Below, in pieces: positions 18,614 through 28,188 of a stretch of DNA of 64,000 nucleotides. This DNA is from Paraburkholderia domus (GTDB lineage Bacteria > Pseudomonadota > Gammaproteobacteria > Burkholderiales > Burkholderiaceae): positions 682,001 to 746,000 of the forward strand of contig NZ_CAJNAT010000001.1 in the NCBI RefSeq assembly GCF_905220705.1, read 5' to 3'. The notes below the pieces were generated by a model. That model made no database searches, had not been told where the DNA came from, and saw only the letters and a list, made by a program, of their open reading frames with translations. Position 1 is the stretch's first letter, and the number at the start of each line of letters is the position of its first letter. Position numbers and translations under genes: made by a program.

Positions 18614-18886
18614 ATGATACGCAAGACGCTCAATGCTTCGCAATTACAGCAGGAGGTCAACCGGCGAATCCATCGACTGCAGGAAATCGTCGAAGATGGC
18701 GTGAAGATTCGTGTGCCGCGGCCGCAGTTGCAAGAGGCTGACAAGACAGGCTGCAACTGGAACATGACCCACTTCGGCAACGCGGTCGGCTTCGAGCGCG
18801 ACATCGAGGGCGTGCTCAAAGCCGTGCGTGCGGAATACAACCTCAATACCGAAGTGAAAGACACCGGCAACCCGTTTGGGGACTAA
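18614..18886 (+). CDS. Small conserved hypothetical protein
   Basis: This 90-residue soluble protein is preceded by a good GGAAGGAGA ribosome site. It contains a mixed charged N-terminal helix and a segment CNWNMTHFGNAVGFERDIEG, then ends in GNPFGD. I recognise it only as a conserved short protein without a known role. It has no membrane segment and no signal peptide. It is a single gene. Confidence 0.75.
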   Translation: MIRKTLNASQLQQEVNRRIHRLQEIVEDGVKIRVPRPQLQEADKTGCNWNMTHFGNAVGFERDIEGVLKAVRAEYNLNTEVKDTGNPFGD

Positions 18887-19019
18887 CCGCGAAAGACATC
18901 GGTTCGTTGTTCGTTTTTGATGGCGTGGGCACTCATGATGCGCTTAGGGGTCACGAGCGTCCCGGTCTTATCGCCAGCCGGAAGTTCATGGTCGAGCCCA
19001 GTTTCGCGGCACCTTGCGG

Positions 19020-19676
19020 TTACTTCGCGTACATATCAATGAACGCCGCGATGCTGCTCTCATCAGGACCCACTGCGCCTTTTTCTTCGCCGTTCGGGGT
19101 GACCAGCCAGAACCAGTTGTACGAGCCTCCCGCGAGCCAGTACTTGTGCTTGTTTACGATAAGACTGCCAGCGAATTGTCCTGATGGTATGACTGTTAGG
19201 GTGTTTCCGTCCGTGACGAACCGCTCCTTTCCTCCCGCCGTCGCAATCGCGTGAATTGCGCCTGAAGTAGCCCACGCGGCGCTGGTGAAATACACCGTAC
19301 GTCCGTCGGGTGAAAACATTGGCGTGTCCAGCGCGGCCAGCGTTCTTTTTGGGTCATTGCCCTCACGGCCTTCTACGAGCATGTGCGGTGACGTGCCGTC
19401 AAGATTCACCGTCCACAGCTGGTCGGCAGTGGCGTCGCCGGCGCCGGTTGTCACCTTCTTCTGGGGCGTGCGACGCACGAACACTACCCGCTGCTTGTCA
19501 GAAGAAAGGGCAGGTGAAGCGTCGAGGCCAGTTGTTGTCAGCTGTCGCACAAAGCCGTTGTTGTCGACAACCATGATGTTCCCTCGGTCCACGCTCACGG
19601 TAGTCGCGTAAGCCGTCGAGGTTAGCAGATATGTCACATAAACGGAAAAGGCCAGTTGTTGTGGAAAGTTTTTCAT
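19020..19676 (-). CDS. Exported PD40/TolB-like beta-propeller protein
   Basis: This 218-residue protein starts with a signal peptide (MKNFPQQLAFSVYVTYLL to about residue 23, ending STAYA). The mature part has repeats typical of PD40 propeller blades: DASPALSSDKQRVVFVRR and DTPMFSPDGRTVYFTSA, each with the S-x-D-x-(K/R)-x-V-x-(F/Y) pattern. Such proteins sit in the periplasm and bind proteins or peptides; a specific partner is unknown. The frame extends upstream to 19814, but the signal peptide fixes the start at 19676. The protein is shorter than a full propeller, with perhaps 3-4 blades. Confidence 0.75.
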   Translation of the reverse strand: MKNFPQQLAFSVYVTYLLTSTAYATTVSVDRGNIMVVDNNGFVRQLTTTGLDASPALSSDKQRVVFVRRTPQKKVTTGAGDATADQLWTVNLDGTSPHMLVEGREGNDPKRTLAALDTPMFSPDGRTVYFTSAAWATSGAIHAIATAGGKERFVTDGNTLTVIPSGQFAGSLIVNKHKYWLAGGSYNWFWLVTPNGEEKGAVGPDESSIAAFIDMYAK

Positions 19677-19944
19677 CGGCAAGAGCGCTGGCTCGACAGA
19701 AGTAATGTTTGGGCCCAATGAGGCGGTTGTTTTATGCCGCCCCAAGGATTGCAAGGACAGAGTCGAACAGGCGTCCCCCGTGCTACCGGATGACCTTTGA
19801 GTGCGGTCAGGCAATCGGAGTAGTAAGCTATTCGTGCTACCTCAAAAGAGTGGCAGCACAAGCAATCATGCTACGTCTTCGCCCCTTGGGCGCGCAGACG
19901 TAGTGGTCTCGTTGTTCCCGCGCCGGCAGGAATCGTCGTTTCCC

Positions 19945-20823
19945 TTAAGTCGATGTCAGCCTGACTCGGAGGTCTTCGACAAAAGCTTGCAATAGCAGTG
20001 ACGGTTCTTCTTGGCGGCTTCGTACTATGTAGACGTCGCTAGGAACGTTTGCTTCGAAAGGACGAACTTCAATACGGTCTGCCCATGCGCTTGCACAAAA
20101 CGGGTCGATAATTGCAATACCACCACCGGCCGCGACAAGGCCGCATGCAGTCTCGGAACGAGTTGTTTCAAAACGCACGTCCAGGTCAATGCCGTGTTGT
20201 CCAAGAACTCGCTCAACGGCTTGCCGAGAACCATCTTCGCGACCAAGCGCGATAAAAGGCTCATCACGCAGGTCCTGAGGCGTGACGATTTCGGCCGAGG
20301 CGAGCCTGTGTCCTTTCGGCAAGATACACACTGAGCTAACGCGGCTCAGCAGTTCGCAAACGACGGCTGAGTCGCCTATTGGCATTGCAGTGAATGCCAC
20401 GTCTACCTGCCTCGTAGCTGCCAACTCCGCGTTCCGGAGCGAATCGTGAACCTGAAGGTCGAGGAGCGCGCGGTCATGTCGAGCTGCAAATTCCACAGCG
20501 AATCCTGGCAACATGGCCGCTACCGCTGGATAGGCTGCTATCGAAACACGGCCCGATTGCAAACTCCGGACATCCATCGCTAAGCGGCGCAAACGCGCCA
20601 TGCCTTTTACCACGTGGTCGACCTCCGCCAGCAACAGTTGGCTTTCCGCGGTGGGCACGAGTCGTCCTCCCCGCCGATGAAAAAGCGATAGTTGCAACTC
20701 GTGTTCGAGGTTGGCGATGTGCGTACTTAACGACGGCTGCGAAATGGATAACAACTGGCTTGCTGCAGTAACCGTTCCGGTCTCCATCAATGCCCGGAAC
20801 GCCTCAAGCTGGCGATAGTTCAA
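19945..20823 (-). CDS. LysR-family transcriptional regulator of the amino-acid/opine locus
   Basis: This 292-residue protein has the LysR winged helix-turn-helix at residues 1-60 (RQLEAFRALMETGTVTAAS, then SISQPSLSTHIANLE) and a co-inducer domain after residue 90. It resembles the opine regulators OccR/NocR and other regulators of amino-acid transport operons. It is transcribed away from the binding-protein gene, the usual LysR arrangement, so it probably activates the 21-30 kb genes in response to their substrate and controls itself. The palindrome at 20857-20873 lies 34 bases upstream of its start. Confidence 0.9.
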   Translation of the reverse strand: MNYRQLEAFRALMETGTVTAASQLLSISQPSLSTHIANLEHELQLSLFHRRGGRLVPTAESQLLLAEVDHVVKGMARLRRLAMDVRSLQSGRVSIAAYPAVAAMLPGFAVEFAARHDRALLDLQVHDSLRNAELAATRQVDVAFTAMPIGDSAVVCELLSRVSSVCILPKGHRLASAEIVTPQDLRDEPFIALGREDGSRQAVERVLGQHGIDLDVRFETTRSETACGLVAAGGGIAIIDPFCASAWADRIEVRPFEANVPSDVYIVRSRQEEPSLLLQAFVEDLRVRLTST

Positions 20824-21174
20824 CGAATGCTCCGGCAGTATGTAGCGTTTCCTGAGTATAGTCGAATCCTATAGGCGGGACAAAACAAAGTATTGGACGC
20901 AAGAAATTTGGTTTTAGAACATTCAGTCATGGGGACAGCACGAAAAACGATTCTCTCGCAATTCGCGTCGTACCGATTTTCTACCTGTTAAACAGAAGAA
21001 TTAAACTGCAACGGCTTGCTGCAGTCTGCCGGCCCCTGCTCGGGTATCCATTTTTCAAACGCTGTTTTTAGTTTTGGCTGCAAGTTAACCGCTGCCTCTA
21101 TTAGGCGCGGTATATGTCTTCTACCGTCGATATCAAGGGCTTAAGTTGCCCAACCTTTTCGGAGTTTGATTGCC
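20824..21174. promoter_or_regulatory. Divergent promoter region of the catabolic locus
   Basis: These 351 bases separate the LysR gene from the binding-protein gene and should hold both promoters. The region is AT-richer than its surroundings. The only clear symmetric site is at 20857-20873. I do not assign -35/-10 boxes. Confidence 0.55.
20857..20873. promoter_or_regulatory. Probable LysR-regulator operator
   Basis: TATAG-N7-CTATA is a perfect 5-bp dyad spanning 17 bases. LysR proteins bind interrupted dyads of this size (T-N11-A class; OccR sites have ATAA-N7-TTAT). Its location just upstream of the regulator's own start fits autoregulation. Confidence 0.55.
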
Positions 21175-22026
21175 ATGCGATTTTCCATTCTTGCAGTCCT
21201 GCTAACTAGCATCGCGCTTGTGCAGCCTGCCTTGGCGGCCCCAAAAACCTACGAGAAGATAACAGTCGCTACTGAGGGCGCATACGCTCCGTGGAATTTC
21301 ATGGGCCCCGACGGAAAATTGGGAGGCTACGAAATTGACCTGACGCACGAGCTGTGTAATCGCATGAAGATTAAATGCGATATCGTCGCTCAGGACTGGG
21401 ACGGGATTATTCCTGGGCTGAACGCTGGGAAATACGACGCAATCGTAGCATCCATGGGTGTTACTCCGGCACGCGAAAAAGTTGTCGCATTTTCAATCCC
21501 ATACACTCAGGCGCCGAATGGATTTATGACGTTAAAGTCAAGTCCATTGGCTGGGATGCCTGACTTGAACAAAGTTTTCAATCTCAGTAAGGACGAAGAC
21601 GCCGCTAAAAAGGAAATCGTTAAGCTCCGTCCTCTGCTCTCCGGGAAAATATTGGGTGTTCAAAGCGCAAGTACGGCTGCCAATTTTGCCGACAAATATC
21701 TGAAAGACTTCATGGAAGTTCGGGAGTATAAGACCATCGAGCAGCATAATCTCGACCTTCAGGCTGGTCGCGTTGATTTGGTCATGGCGAATATCACCGT
21801 CCTTAACAAGGCAGCTAGCCAGCCAGACATGAAAGACGCAGCTCTAGTAGGCCCTCGATTCCTCGGGGGTGTAATTGGGGTTGGCACGACTAATGTCGCT
21901 TTGCGAAAAGATGACACTGATTTGAAAGCGATGTTTGACCAGGCGATTAAATCGGTGAACGACGACGGTACGAATCGCCGGTTGATGCAGAAGTGGTTCG
22001 GGTTGGACTTGTCGCCGCAGAACTGA
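21175..22026 (+). CDS. Periplasmic amino-acid/opine-binding protein of an ABC transporter
   Basis: This 283-residue family-3 solute-binding protein has a signal peptide ending LVQPALA near residue 21. The mature start carries the ligand-cleft signature TEGAYAPWNFMGPDGKLGGY, followed by a DLTHELCNRM segment and a DWDGIIPGLNAGKYDAIVAS segment. These are very like the octopine and nopaline binding proteins OccT/NocT and the lysine/arginine/ornithine-binding proteins. It would deliver substrate to the permeases encoded at 25190-26646. GGAG sits 10 bases before the ATG at 21175; a TTG three codons upstream has no usable ribosome site. It is the first gene of the locus, probably LysR-activated. Confidence 0.9.
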   Translation: MRFSILAVLLTSIALVQPALAAPKTYEKITVATEGAYAPWNFMGPDGKLGGYEIDLTHELCNRMKIKCDIVAQDWDGIIPGLNAGKYDAIVASMGVTPAREKVVAFSIPYTQAPNGFMTLKSSPLAGMPDLNKVFNLSKDEDAAKKEIVKLRPLLSGKILGVQSASTAANFADKYLKDFMEVREYKTIEQHNLDLQAGRVDLVMANITVLNKAASQPDMKDAALVGPRFLGGVIGVGTTNVALRKDDTDLKAMFDQAIKSVNDDGTNRRLMQKWFGLDLSPQN

Positions 22027-22105
22027 TTCCTTTGCGTTCACGGGAAGCGACGGCTCTTGTAGTCGTCGCTGTCTTACCGAAAGTTTTGCGGATTTCGAAT
22101 TTCAA

Positions 22106-22408
22106 ATGGCAATGTTCACCAGGCTTGAGCCTCCAACTAAAGTAATTCAGTTCACGTTCGATGGAGAGCTCGTCAACGCCGCGGAAGGAGACACGGTCGC
22201 TGCCGCGCTTCTGGCCCATGGAGTCGAACGTTTCCGTACTACTCCTGTCACCGGCGCTCCGCGCCAACCTCATTGCATGATTGGCAACTGTTTCGATTGC
22301 ATAGTCGAGATTGATGGCGTGGCTAATTGCCAGGCATGTTTAGTTACTGCAAAGCCGAGAATGAACGTGACGCATCAGGATGGTCCGGGCGAAATGGAGC
22401 TGCTATGA
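22106..22408 (+). CDS. Small [2Fe-2S] subunit of an amino-acid dehydrogenase
   Basis: This 100-residue protein is of the ferredoxin-like type (Fer2_4 group). The N-terminal strand FTFDGELVNAAEGDTVAAAL leads to the cluster-binding CMIGNCFDCIVEIDGVANCQ and a final cysteine. In octopine oxidase, D-hydroxyproline dehydrogenase and sarcosine oxidase-like complexes this subunit passes electrons between the flavin subunits and the respiratory chain. Its TGA overlaps the ATG of the next gene (ATGA), showing coupled synthesis. The ribosome site is weak. Confidence 0.85.
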   Translation: MAMFTRLEPPTKVIQFTFDGELVNAAEGDTVAAALLAHGVERFRTTPVTGAPRQPHCMIGNCFDCIVEIDGVANCQACLVTAKPRMNVTHQDGPGEMELL

Positions 22409-23859
22409 AAATTGCCGACCGTGCTGAATGCGAGCTGGTAGTTGTCGGTGGAGGACCTGCCGGTTTGGCTGCTGCGACACTCGCGGCAGAACTCAATATT
22501 GACACCGTCATTCTGGACGAGCAGGAGGCTCCGGGCGGCCAGATTTATCGAGCCGTCGAACGTCGGTCGAGTCACGGTGACCGCGTAGCTCCACTGCTTG
22601 GTCCCGACTTTCGCTTGGGATTGGATTTGGTTAAGGCATTCCGTCACAGTGGGGCGACATATGCGCCTGCTTCAGCTGTGTGGCAGGTCACGCCAGACGG
22701 CGTAGTGGGAATTACTCAACAAGGTGAAGCCTCGTTGCTTCGCAGCCGTCATGTCATCCTGGCAACCGGTGCGATGGAACGCCCAGTTCCTGTGTCTGGG
22801 TGGACGTTGCCTGGCGTCATGGGCGCCGGCGCCGCACAAACGCTGCTGAAGTCTTCGGGGATTGTACCATCAGAAGCCACGGTTATTGCCGGATGTGGCC
22901 CGTTGCCGTTGCTGGTGGCTGCTCAGTTGCTCGAGGCTGGTGCTCCCCTCAAGGCCGTCCTCATAACGACTCCAAGGATGTTGCCTGTTCAGGCCCTGTA
23001 CCAGCTTCCTTGGGCGCTGACACAATTCAACGAGATTCGTAAAGGGCTGTCTTGGATGCGTCGTTTGCGTGCTGCTGGCGTCGCTATCTATCACGGTGTC
23101 TCTGACGTGGTGGCCGAAGGGGCGGCCAAGCTAGACCTTGTATCGTTTACTGCCTCGGGTAAGTCCATGAGCATCCCCGCGTCGGTCCTTCTGTTGCACG
23201 ATGGAGTGGTGCCGAACGTTCAACTGAGTCGGTCGGCAGGCTGCCGCCACGTTTGGGACGAAGCCCAGCTCACTTGGCGACCAATCGTTGATGAATGGGG
23301 TGCGACAAGCCAGGAGCGCATCTCCATCGCTGGAGACGGGCAGCGCATACTCGGCGCAAAAGCGGCGGAGCCCCTTGGACGGCTGGCCGCGCTTGATGCA
23401 GCGTGCCGCCTCGGTCGGATTAGCGTCAAGGAGCGCGACGCTCGCGCGGAAGAGCATCGCAAGCTTCTGAAACGACTGATGCGGATTCGTCCCTTTCTCG
23501 ACCGTGCTTTTCCTCCCTCGTTGGTCAAACCGCTTCCTAAGGGCAACACCATTGTCTGCCGATGCGAGGAGATTTCTGCCTCATTTCTCCGGGAGACCAT
23601 TCGCGATGGGCTGACGGACCCGAATCAGATTAAGTCGCTGACTCGCTGCGGCATGGGTCCGTGCCAAGGACGTATGTGTGGGACGACAGTCGGTCGGATT
23701 ATCGCCGAGGAACTCGGGAAGTCGGTGGAGCAAGTAGGCCTGTACCGCCCGCGCATACCTGTCAAGCCGGTAACGCTCGGAGCATGGGCCGCCCTGCGTA
23801 ACGCTGTTAAGGACCCGGCAGCCCAACATACCGGTGAACCTTCTCGACGTGAGCTGTAA
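22405..23859 (+). CDS. FAD/NAD(P)-binding subunit with BFD-like [2Fe-2S] domain (OoxA-type)
   Basis: This 484-residue alpha subunit of a heteromeric dehydrogenase has a first dinucleotide-binding motif VVVGGGPAGLAAATLA (about 13-28) and a second region near GCGPLPLLVA. The C-terminus holds a BFD-like cluster motif, with cysteines in VCRCEE and in CGMGPCQGRMCG. This is the layout of OoxA/NoxA of opine oxidases, HcnB and the D-hydroxyproline dehydrogenase alpha subunit. An upstream frame exists, but the ATGA overlap with the preceding gene fixes the start. It should act with the products of the genes on either side on a secondary amine substrate. Confidence 0.88.
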   Translation: MKIADRAECELVVVGGGPAGLAAATLAAELNIDTVILDEQEAPGGQIYRAVERRSSHGDRVAPLLGPDFRLGLDLVKAFRHSGATYAPASAVWQVTPDGVVGITQQGEASLLRSRHVILATGAMERPVPVSGWTLPGVMGAGAAQTLLKSSGIVPSEATVIAGCGPLPLLVAAQLLEAGAPLKAVLITTPRMLPVQALYQLPWALTQFNEIRKGLSWMRRLRAAGVAIYHGVSDVVAEGAAKLDLVSFTASGKSMSIPASVLLLHDGVVPNVQLSRSAGCRHVWDEAQLTWRPIVDEWGATSQERISIAGDGQRILGAKAAEPLGRLAALDAACRLGRISVKERDARAEEHRKLLKRLMRIRPFLDRAFPPSLVKPLPKGNTIVCRCEEISASFLRETIRDGLTDPNQIKSLTRCGMGPCQGRMCGTTVGRIIAEELGKSVEQVGLYRPRIPVKPVTLGAWAALRNAVKDPAAQHTGEPSRREL

Positions 23860-23861
23860 CC

Positions 23862-25046
23862 ATGAAATCCAGCATACAGAATCATAAGTCCGGTGCTTCG
23901 TACGACGCGATTGTCGTTGGCGGTGGTATCCACGGCTGTAGCACTGCCCTGCATCTCGCAAAGAGGGGCCTTTCGGTACTGGTCATCGAGAAAAATACGG
24001 TCGGTCGTCACGCGTCGGGAGTCAACGCCGGCGGTGTACGCCAGCTCCTTCGCGATTTCGCTGAAATCCCGCTGTCCATGGCGGCGATGGAGCAATGGTT
24101 TCACCTTGAGTCTCTTCTCGGGCCGGAGCTTGCGCCCACCTGTCACTTCATTGGAGACGTCGGTCAGATAGGCGTCGCTGGCGATTCTGGAGAAATGGCA
24201 TGGTGCGAAAAACGCGTTCGCGAAATGCGCAGCCGTGGCTACGAGTTCGAAGAGTTGTTAGACCGCGAGCAGATTAGAAAGCTTTTGCCGAACGTATCGG
24301 ACCAGGCAGTTGGCGGAATCATGTCGCGTCGCGACGGTCATGCGAATCCGGCACGTTCGACGCAGGCTTTTCGCTTGCGCGCTGAACAGCTCGGGGCCGT
24401 ATTCGAGGAGGGCGTCCGCGTGACGGGGTTGCAGCAATCGGGTAATCACTGGGTGGTCGAGACATCGTCGGGCACCCGAAGCGCTCAGGTCGTTGTGAAC
24501 TGTGGTGGTGCGTGGGGTACCCAACTCGCACGCCTAGCGGGTGACGAGATTCCGTGCGAAACCGTTGGATACACGTTGATGGTGACGGCGCGCCTGCCGA
24601 AATTTATCGATACCGTTGTAGTCGGGATTGACCGGACGCTCTCGTTCAAGCAAACCGAGTCAGGGACTGTTGTGATTGGTGGCGGGGTTCCAGCTATCGT
24701 CGATATGGCTAACGAAACATCCGAGACCGTCGCGGACCGCATGGTGGAAAGCGCGAGCACAGTGCTCGATTTCTTTCCGTATCTGCGCAACGCACCTGTC
24801 GTGCGGACTTGGGGAGGCCTTGAGGCGCTCGCCCCGGACACTATTCCAATAATTGGGCCCAGCGAAGGAGCATCGGGTATCTGGCACGCGTTCGGCTTCT
24901 CCGGACATGGATTTCAACTCGCTCCGATTGTCGGTTCTGTGCTCGCCGATTTAATTGTCGACGGAAAATCTGCCTTCTCTTTAGAGGCGTTTAGTCCCAC
25001 TCGATTTTCGCCCGAGGCCGTCGCGGCAGTTGGAAATTTGCACTAG
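23862..25046 (+). CDS. FAD-dependent amine oxidoreductase subunit (OoxB-type, DAO family)
   Basis: This 394-residue D-amino-acid-oxidase-fold protein has the FAD motif VVGGGIHGCSTALHLAKRG (about 20-38) and the C-terminal GFSGHGFQLAPIVG signature of the sarcosine oxidase / proline dehydrogenase beta group. It is the likely substrate-oxidising subunit, taking electrons from a secondary amine or D-amino acid and giving an imine. It begins two bases after the preceding stop. Homologues include OoxB, HcnC and D-hydroxyproline dehydrogenase beta; the exact substrate cannot be read from sequence. Confidence 0.88.
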   Translation: MKSSIQNHKSGASYDAIVVGGGIHGCSTALHLAKRGLSVLVIEKNTVGRHASGVNAGGVRQLLRDFAEIPLSMAAMEQWFHLESLLGPELAPTCHFIGDVGQIGVAGDSGEMAWCEKRVREMRSRGYEFEELLDREQIRKLLPNVSDQAVGGIMSRRDGHANPARSTQAFRLRAEQLGAVFEEGVRVTGLQQSGNHWVVETSSGTRSAQVVVNCGGAWGTQLARLAGDEIPCETVGYTLMVTARLPKFIDTVVVGIDRTLSFKQTESGTVVIGGGVPAIVDMANETSETVADRMVESASTVLDFFPYLRNAPVVRTWGGLEALAPDTIPIIGPSEGASGIWHAFGFSGHGFQLAPIVGSVLADLIVDGKSAFSLEAFSPTRFSPEAVAAVGNLH

Positions 25047-25189
25047 GGTAAGAACTTGCATGATTGACATGAGAATGAACACATCGCCCACTCCGCGTCT
25101 TTCGGCGCCGGCGTGTTGCATGCATAACAAGGCGTTGATTCAGAGCGAGATGGCTGCGTCAACTGCTGAGATTGGATGGAGAGACGGTC

Positions 25190-25909
25190 GTGTCTGAAAC
25201 GGACTTTTTTAGCGTGATGGGCTTCGGCCCGGAAGGCTGGGGTGGGCTAATGCTCAGAGCGGCGCTGATGAGCGTTGCCGTCGCCGCCAGCGGATTTCTC
25301 ATCGGAATGGTTTTTGGCTCCCTCGTATGCTGGGCGCGTCTATCGCAGAGTGCGACAGCTCGCCTCCTGGCTGACGCCTACGCCACCGTTTTACGTGGTG
25401 TTCCCGACCTCTTGGTCATCTACCTCTTGTATTTTGGCGGAAGCGCTCTTTTGAGTCACGTTGCAGCGATGTTTGGAAGCAGCGGGTTTGTTTCAGCTCC
25501 TACCTTCGCGACGGGTGCTCTCGCCATTGGGTGTGTATCGGGGGCGTACCAGTCGGAAGTGCTCCGAGGTGCATTTCTATCAATTCAAACTGGTCAGCTA
25601 GAAGCAGGCCGGGCATACGGCATGAAAACGATGTTGCTCTTGCGCCGAATTATCGTTCCGCAACTCGTACGGTACGCGTTACCCGGAATGGAGAATGTGT
25701 GGCAACTGGTGCTTAAGGAGTCGGCACTCATCTCCGTCATTGGGTTGGTAGAGTTGATGCGTCAATCGGCCATCGGAAGCGGCTCAACGCATCAACCCTT
25801 CTATTTCTATGTGACGGCGACGTTGCTCTTCCTCGCGATATCGTCTGTGACGGGCTGGGGATTCAGACGCGTCGAGGCGCGCGCGTTCCGCGGAGTGCGG
25901 AGGGCATGA
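25190..25909 (+). CDS. ABC transporter permease, HisQ/OccQ type
   Basis: This 239-residue inner-membrane protein has about five hydrophobic helices (for example MSVAVAASGFLIGMVFGSLV) and the permease EAA-type loop LEAGRAYGMKTMLLLRRIIV. It is one of a permease pair for basic or opine-type amino acids. The frame opens at a TTG at 25172, but GTG at 25190 follows a GGAGAG ribosome site at good spacing. It overlaps the second permease gene by four bases. Confidence 0.88.
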   Translation: MSETDFFSVMGFGPEGWGGLMLRAALMSVAVAASGFLIGMVFGSLVCWARLSQSATARLLADAYATVLRGVPDLLVIYLLYFGGSALLSHVAAMFGSSGFVSAPTFATGALAIGCVSGAYQSEVLRGAFLSIQTGQLEAGRAYGMKTMLLLRRIIVPQLVRYALPGMENVWQLVLKESALISVIGLVELMRQSAIGSGSTHQPFYFYVTATLLFLAISSVTGWGFRRVEARAFRGVRRA

Positions 25910-26646
25910 TGGACTTTCAATTTGTCGCTGACACTGTTCTCAGCTTACTCTCCGGCGTTCCAAAGACACTGCAGCTTGCCGCTATTTCGATATCAGTAGG
26001 CGCGGTCTTGGCGGTCATCCTGGCTTGCTTACGGCTCTATGGGCCGTGGCCAGTCAGGACGCTAGTAAGGGGCTATGTCTTCGCGTTTCGTGGAACACCG
26101 CTTTTGGTGCAGATATTCCTGATTTATTACGGCTTAGGCCAACTTTCGGCCGTTCGACACAGCTTCTTGTGGGTGTACTTGCGAGAGCCCTTCTGGTGTG
26201 CAGTGCTCGCACTGGCCCTCAACACCGCAGCTTACGGAGCTGAAATCATTCGCGGCGGTATCTTGTCTGTTCCGTACGGTCAAGTTGAAGCTGCTTGGGC
26301 ATGTGGCATGTCGGGACTACAAACCTTTCGACGGATAATTTTCCCCGTCGCATTGCGACAGGCTCTTCCCGCCTACAGTAACGAGATTATCTTAATGGTT
26401 AAGTCGACCTCGTTAGCGAGCATTATCACGCTGATGGAGGTCACAGGCATCGCTTACAAGATAATTTCGGAGACCTACAACGCTGTACCGGTGTTTGTCT
26501 GTGCCGGTGGCATCTACCTGTTCATAAATTTTATTGTGACGCGAGTGCTGCAATACTTCGAGAGACGGCTGACTCCTCATTTGCGGCGCAGGTCAGACGC
26601 CTCGAAGGAAACAAAAGGTCGAATCAAGGGTGCATCAATTGGTTAG
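25906..26646 (+). CDS. ABC transporter permease, HisM/OccM type
   Basis: This 246-residue inner-membrane protein has several membrane helices. It carries the conserved pattern RGTPLLVQIFLIYYGLGQL and the EAA loop VEAAWACGMSGLQTFRRIIF. It pairs with the preceding permease, to which it is coupled through an ATGA overlap; the ATPase is encoded 295 bases downstream. The C-terminal tail is basic and cytoplasmic. Its similarity to OccM/NocM and HisM supports import of a basic or opine-like amino acid. Confidence 0.88.
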   Translation: MMDFQFVADTVLSLLSGVPKTLQLAAISISVGAVLAVILACLRLYGPWPVRTLVRGYVFAFRGTPLLVQIFLIYYGLGQLSAVRHSFLWVYLREPFWCAVLALALNTAAYGAEIIRGGILSVPYGQVEAAWACGMSGLQTFRRIIFPVALRQALPAYSNEIILMVKSTSLASIITLMEVTGIAYKIISETYNAVPVFVCAGGIYLFINFIVTRVLQYFERRLTPHLRRRSDASKETKGRIKGASIG

Positions 26647-26941
26647 CAGGAGCCGTTTGACCACTTCAGAGGGTTTGAAGCTGACCGTTTGAGATAATCT
26701 CCGTCCGCAAGTGGTCACAGAGTCCGCGCATGTAGGCGTTGCCTTCTCTCGGCACCGCGGACGCTTCGACGCCGGACACTAATTCTGCGCTGTATCTGTC
26801 ATTACCGTTCCCGCCAGTCGCGCGCCCCAGGGCGCTGAGTGGCACGGGGTCAAGTACGCTCGTGTTGAGTGAACTTCATGATATTGCACCGGATGGAGCC
26901 CACACCATCTGGAGATTTATAAGTATCGTCAAAGGAACACC

Positions 26942-27736
26942 ATGTTGCCCCATACGACTCAAGGCGAAGCTCGCAAGCTGGCGGTTCACGACATCCACAA
27001 ACGCTTCGGTGACAACGAAGTGCTGAAAGGCGTATCCCTCAACGCCAACAAAGGCGACGTCATCAGCATCATCGGCGCGAGTGGCTCCGGTAAAAGCACC
27101 TTCTTGCGCTGCATAAACTTCCTCGAAAGGCCGAACGCAGGCCGAATCATTGTCGACGGCGAAGAGGTGAAGACTAAGGCCGACAAGATTGGGAACCTCG
27201 ATGTCGCGGACCACAAACAGCTGCAACGCATGCGAACCAAGCTCTCGATGGTGTTCCAGCACTTCAACCTGTGGGCGCACATGAACGTGCTCGAGAACAT
27301 TATCGAGGCACCGATTCATGTCCTTGGACTGTCGCGTCGCGAAGCGGAGGAGCGCGCGCGCACTTTCCTCGAGAAAGTTGGTCTTCCTGCGCGCGTTGAG
27401 AAGCAATATCCGTCGCATTTGTCGGGTGGTCAACAGCAGCGGGTGGCAATAGCGCGCGCCCTCGCGATGAATCCCGACGTCATGCTTTTCGATGAACCTA
27501 CCTCAGCGCTCGACCCCGAACTGGTTGGCGAAGTTCTGAAAGTGATGCAGAAGCTTGCCGAAGAAGGTCGGACGATGATTGTGGTCACGCACGAGATGGG
27601 TTTTGCGCGCAATGTGTCCAACCGTGTGATGTTCTTGCACCAAGGGCGCACTGAAGAAGAAGGCTCGCCAGACGAAGTACTCAGCGCCCCGCGTAGCGAC
27701 CGATTGAAGCAGTTTCTGTCTGGCAGTCTCAAGTGA
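26942..27736 (+). CDS. ABC transporter ATP-binding protein, HisP/OccP type
   Basis: This 264-residue ATPase has Walker [10 protein letters not shown] (about 44-52), the signature LSGGQQQR (about 160-167), Walker [15 protein letters not shown], and the switch histidine in VVTHEMGFA. It would drive the two permeases and is of the polar amino-acid class. AAAGGAACACC before the ATG gives a ribosome site. The 295-base gap upstream may hold its own promoter, but I see no clear site. The protein is complete and all catalytic motifs are intact. Confidence 0.93.
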   Translation: MLPHTTQGEARKLAVHDIHKRFGDNEVLKGVSLNANKGDVISIIGASGSGKSTFLRCINFLERPNAGRIIVDGEEVKTKADKIGNLDVADHKQLQRMRTKLSMVFQHFNLWAHMNVLENIIEAPIHVLGLSRREAEERARTFLEKVGLPARVEKQYPSHLSGGQQQRVAIARALAMNPDVMLFDEPTSALDPELVGEVLKVMQKLAEEGRTMIVVTHEMGFARNVSNRVMFLHQGRTEEEGSPDEVLSAPRSDRLKQFLSGSLK

Positions 27737-28188
27737 GCCACACACGTTGCAGAGTGATGGGCCGCACAACCTCGCACGTTGGGTGGGGCCGACGAGATTC
27801 AGGCGGCAGTAGTTGCGGTGCCACCGCCTCGATATCCGACGCGGACGCAATCATCGATTCGCTGACCGTTGCAAACGAGACGGACGGCTCCTCGCTCTAA
27901 CGCGTGAGACTCGCAGAATAGACGTGTCAAATGCGTGCGGTGGAGGACGGACTCTGAAATTGCCGATAGTAGGTACAAGCTATCAGCGAAATCAGACAAA
28001 CTTCGCCGCTAAAACGGCCGTAATCTCAAAGTACGTTTTGCGGCCGACCCTTGAACACACTCTCTGCTGGCTAGTGTTCGTAGCGTGACTGCAAGCATTC
28101 CTGGTGGACCAGTCTTACCCGCTTTACCCACGCAGACAAATAAAAACGTTGCAAGTAGTTATTTCAAATAAAACAGTTTGGAGAACTT
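27737..28188. other. 452-base intergenic region before the porin gene
   Basis: No convincing gene was found; frames here lack ribosome sites. It holds a dyad GATAG-N10-CTATC at 27965-27984 that resembles the half-sites near the LysR gene but with a longer spacer. The last 60 bases before the porin are AT-rich, as expected for a promoter. Confidence 0.4.
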
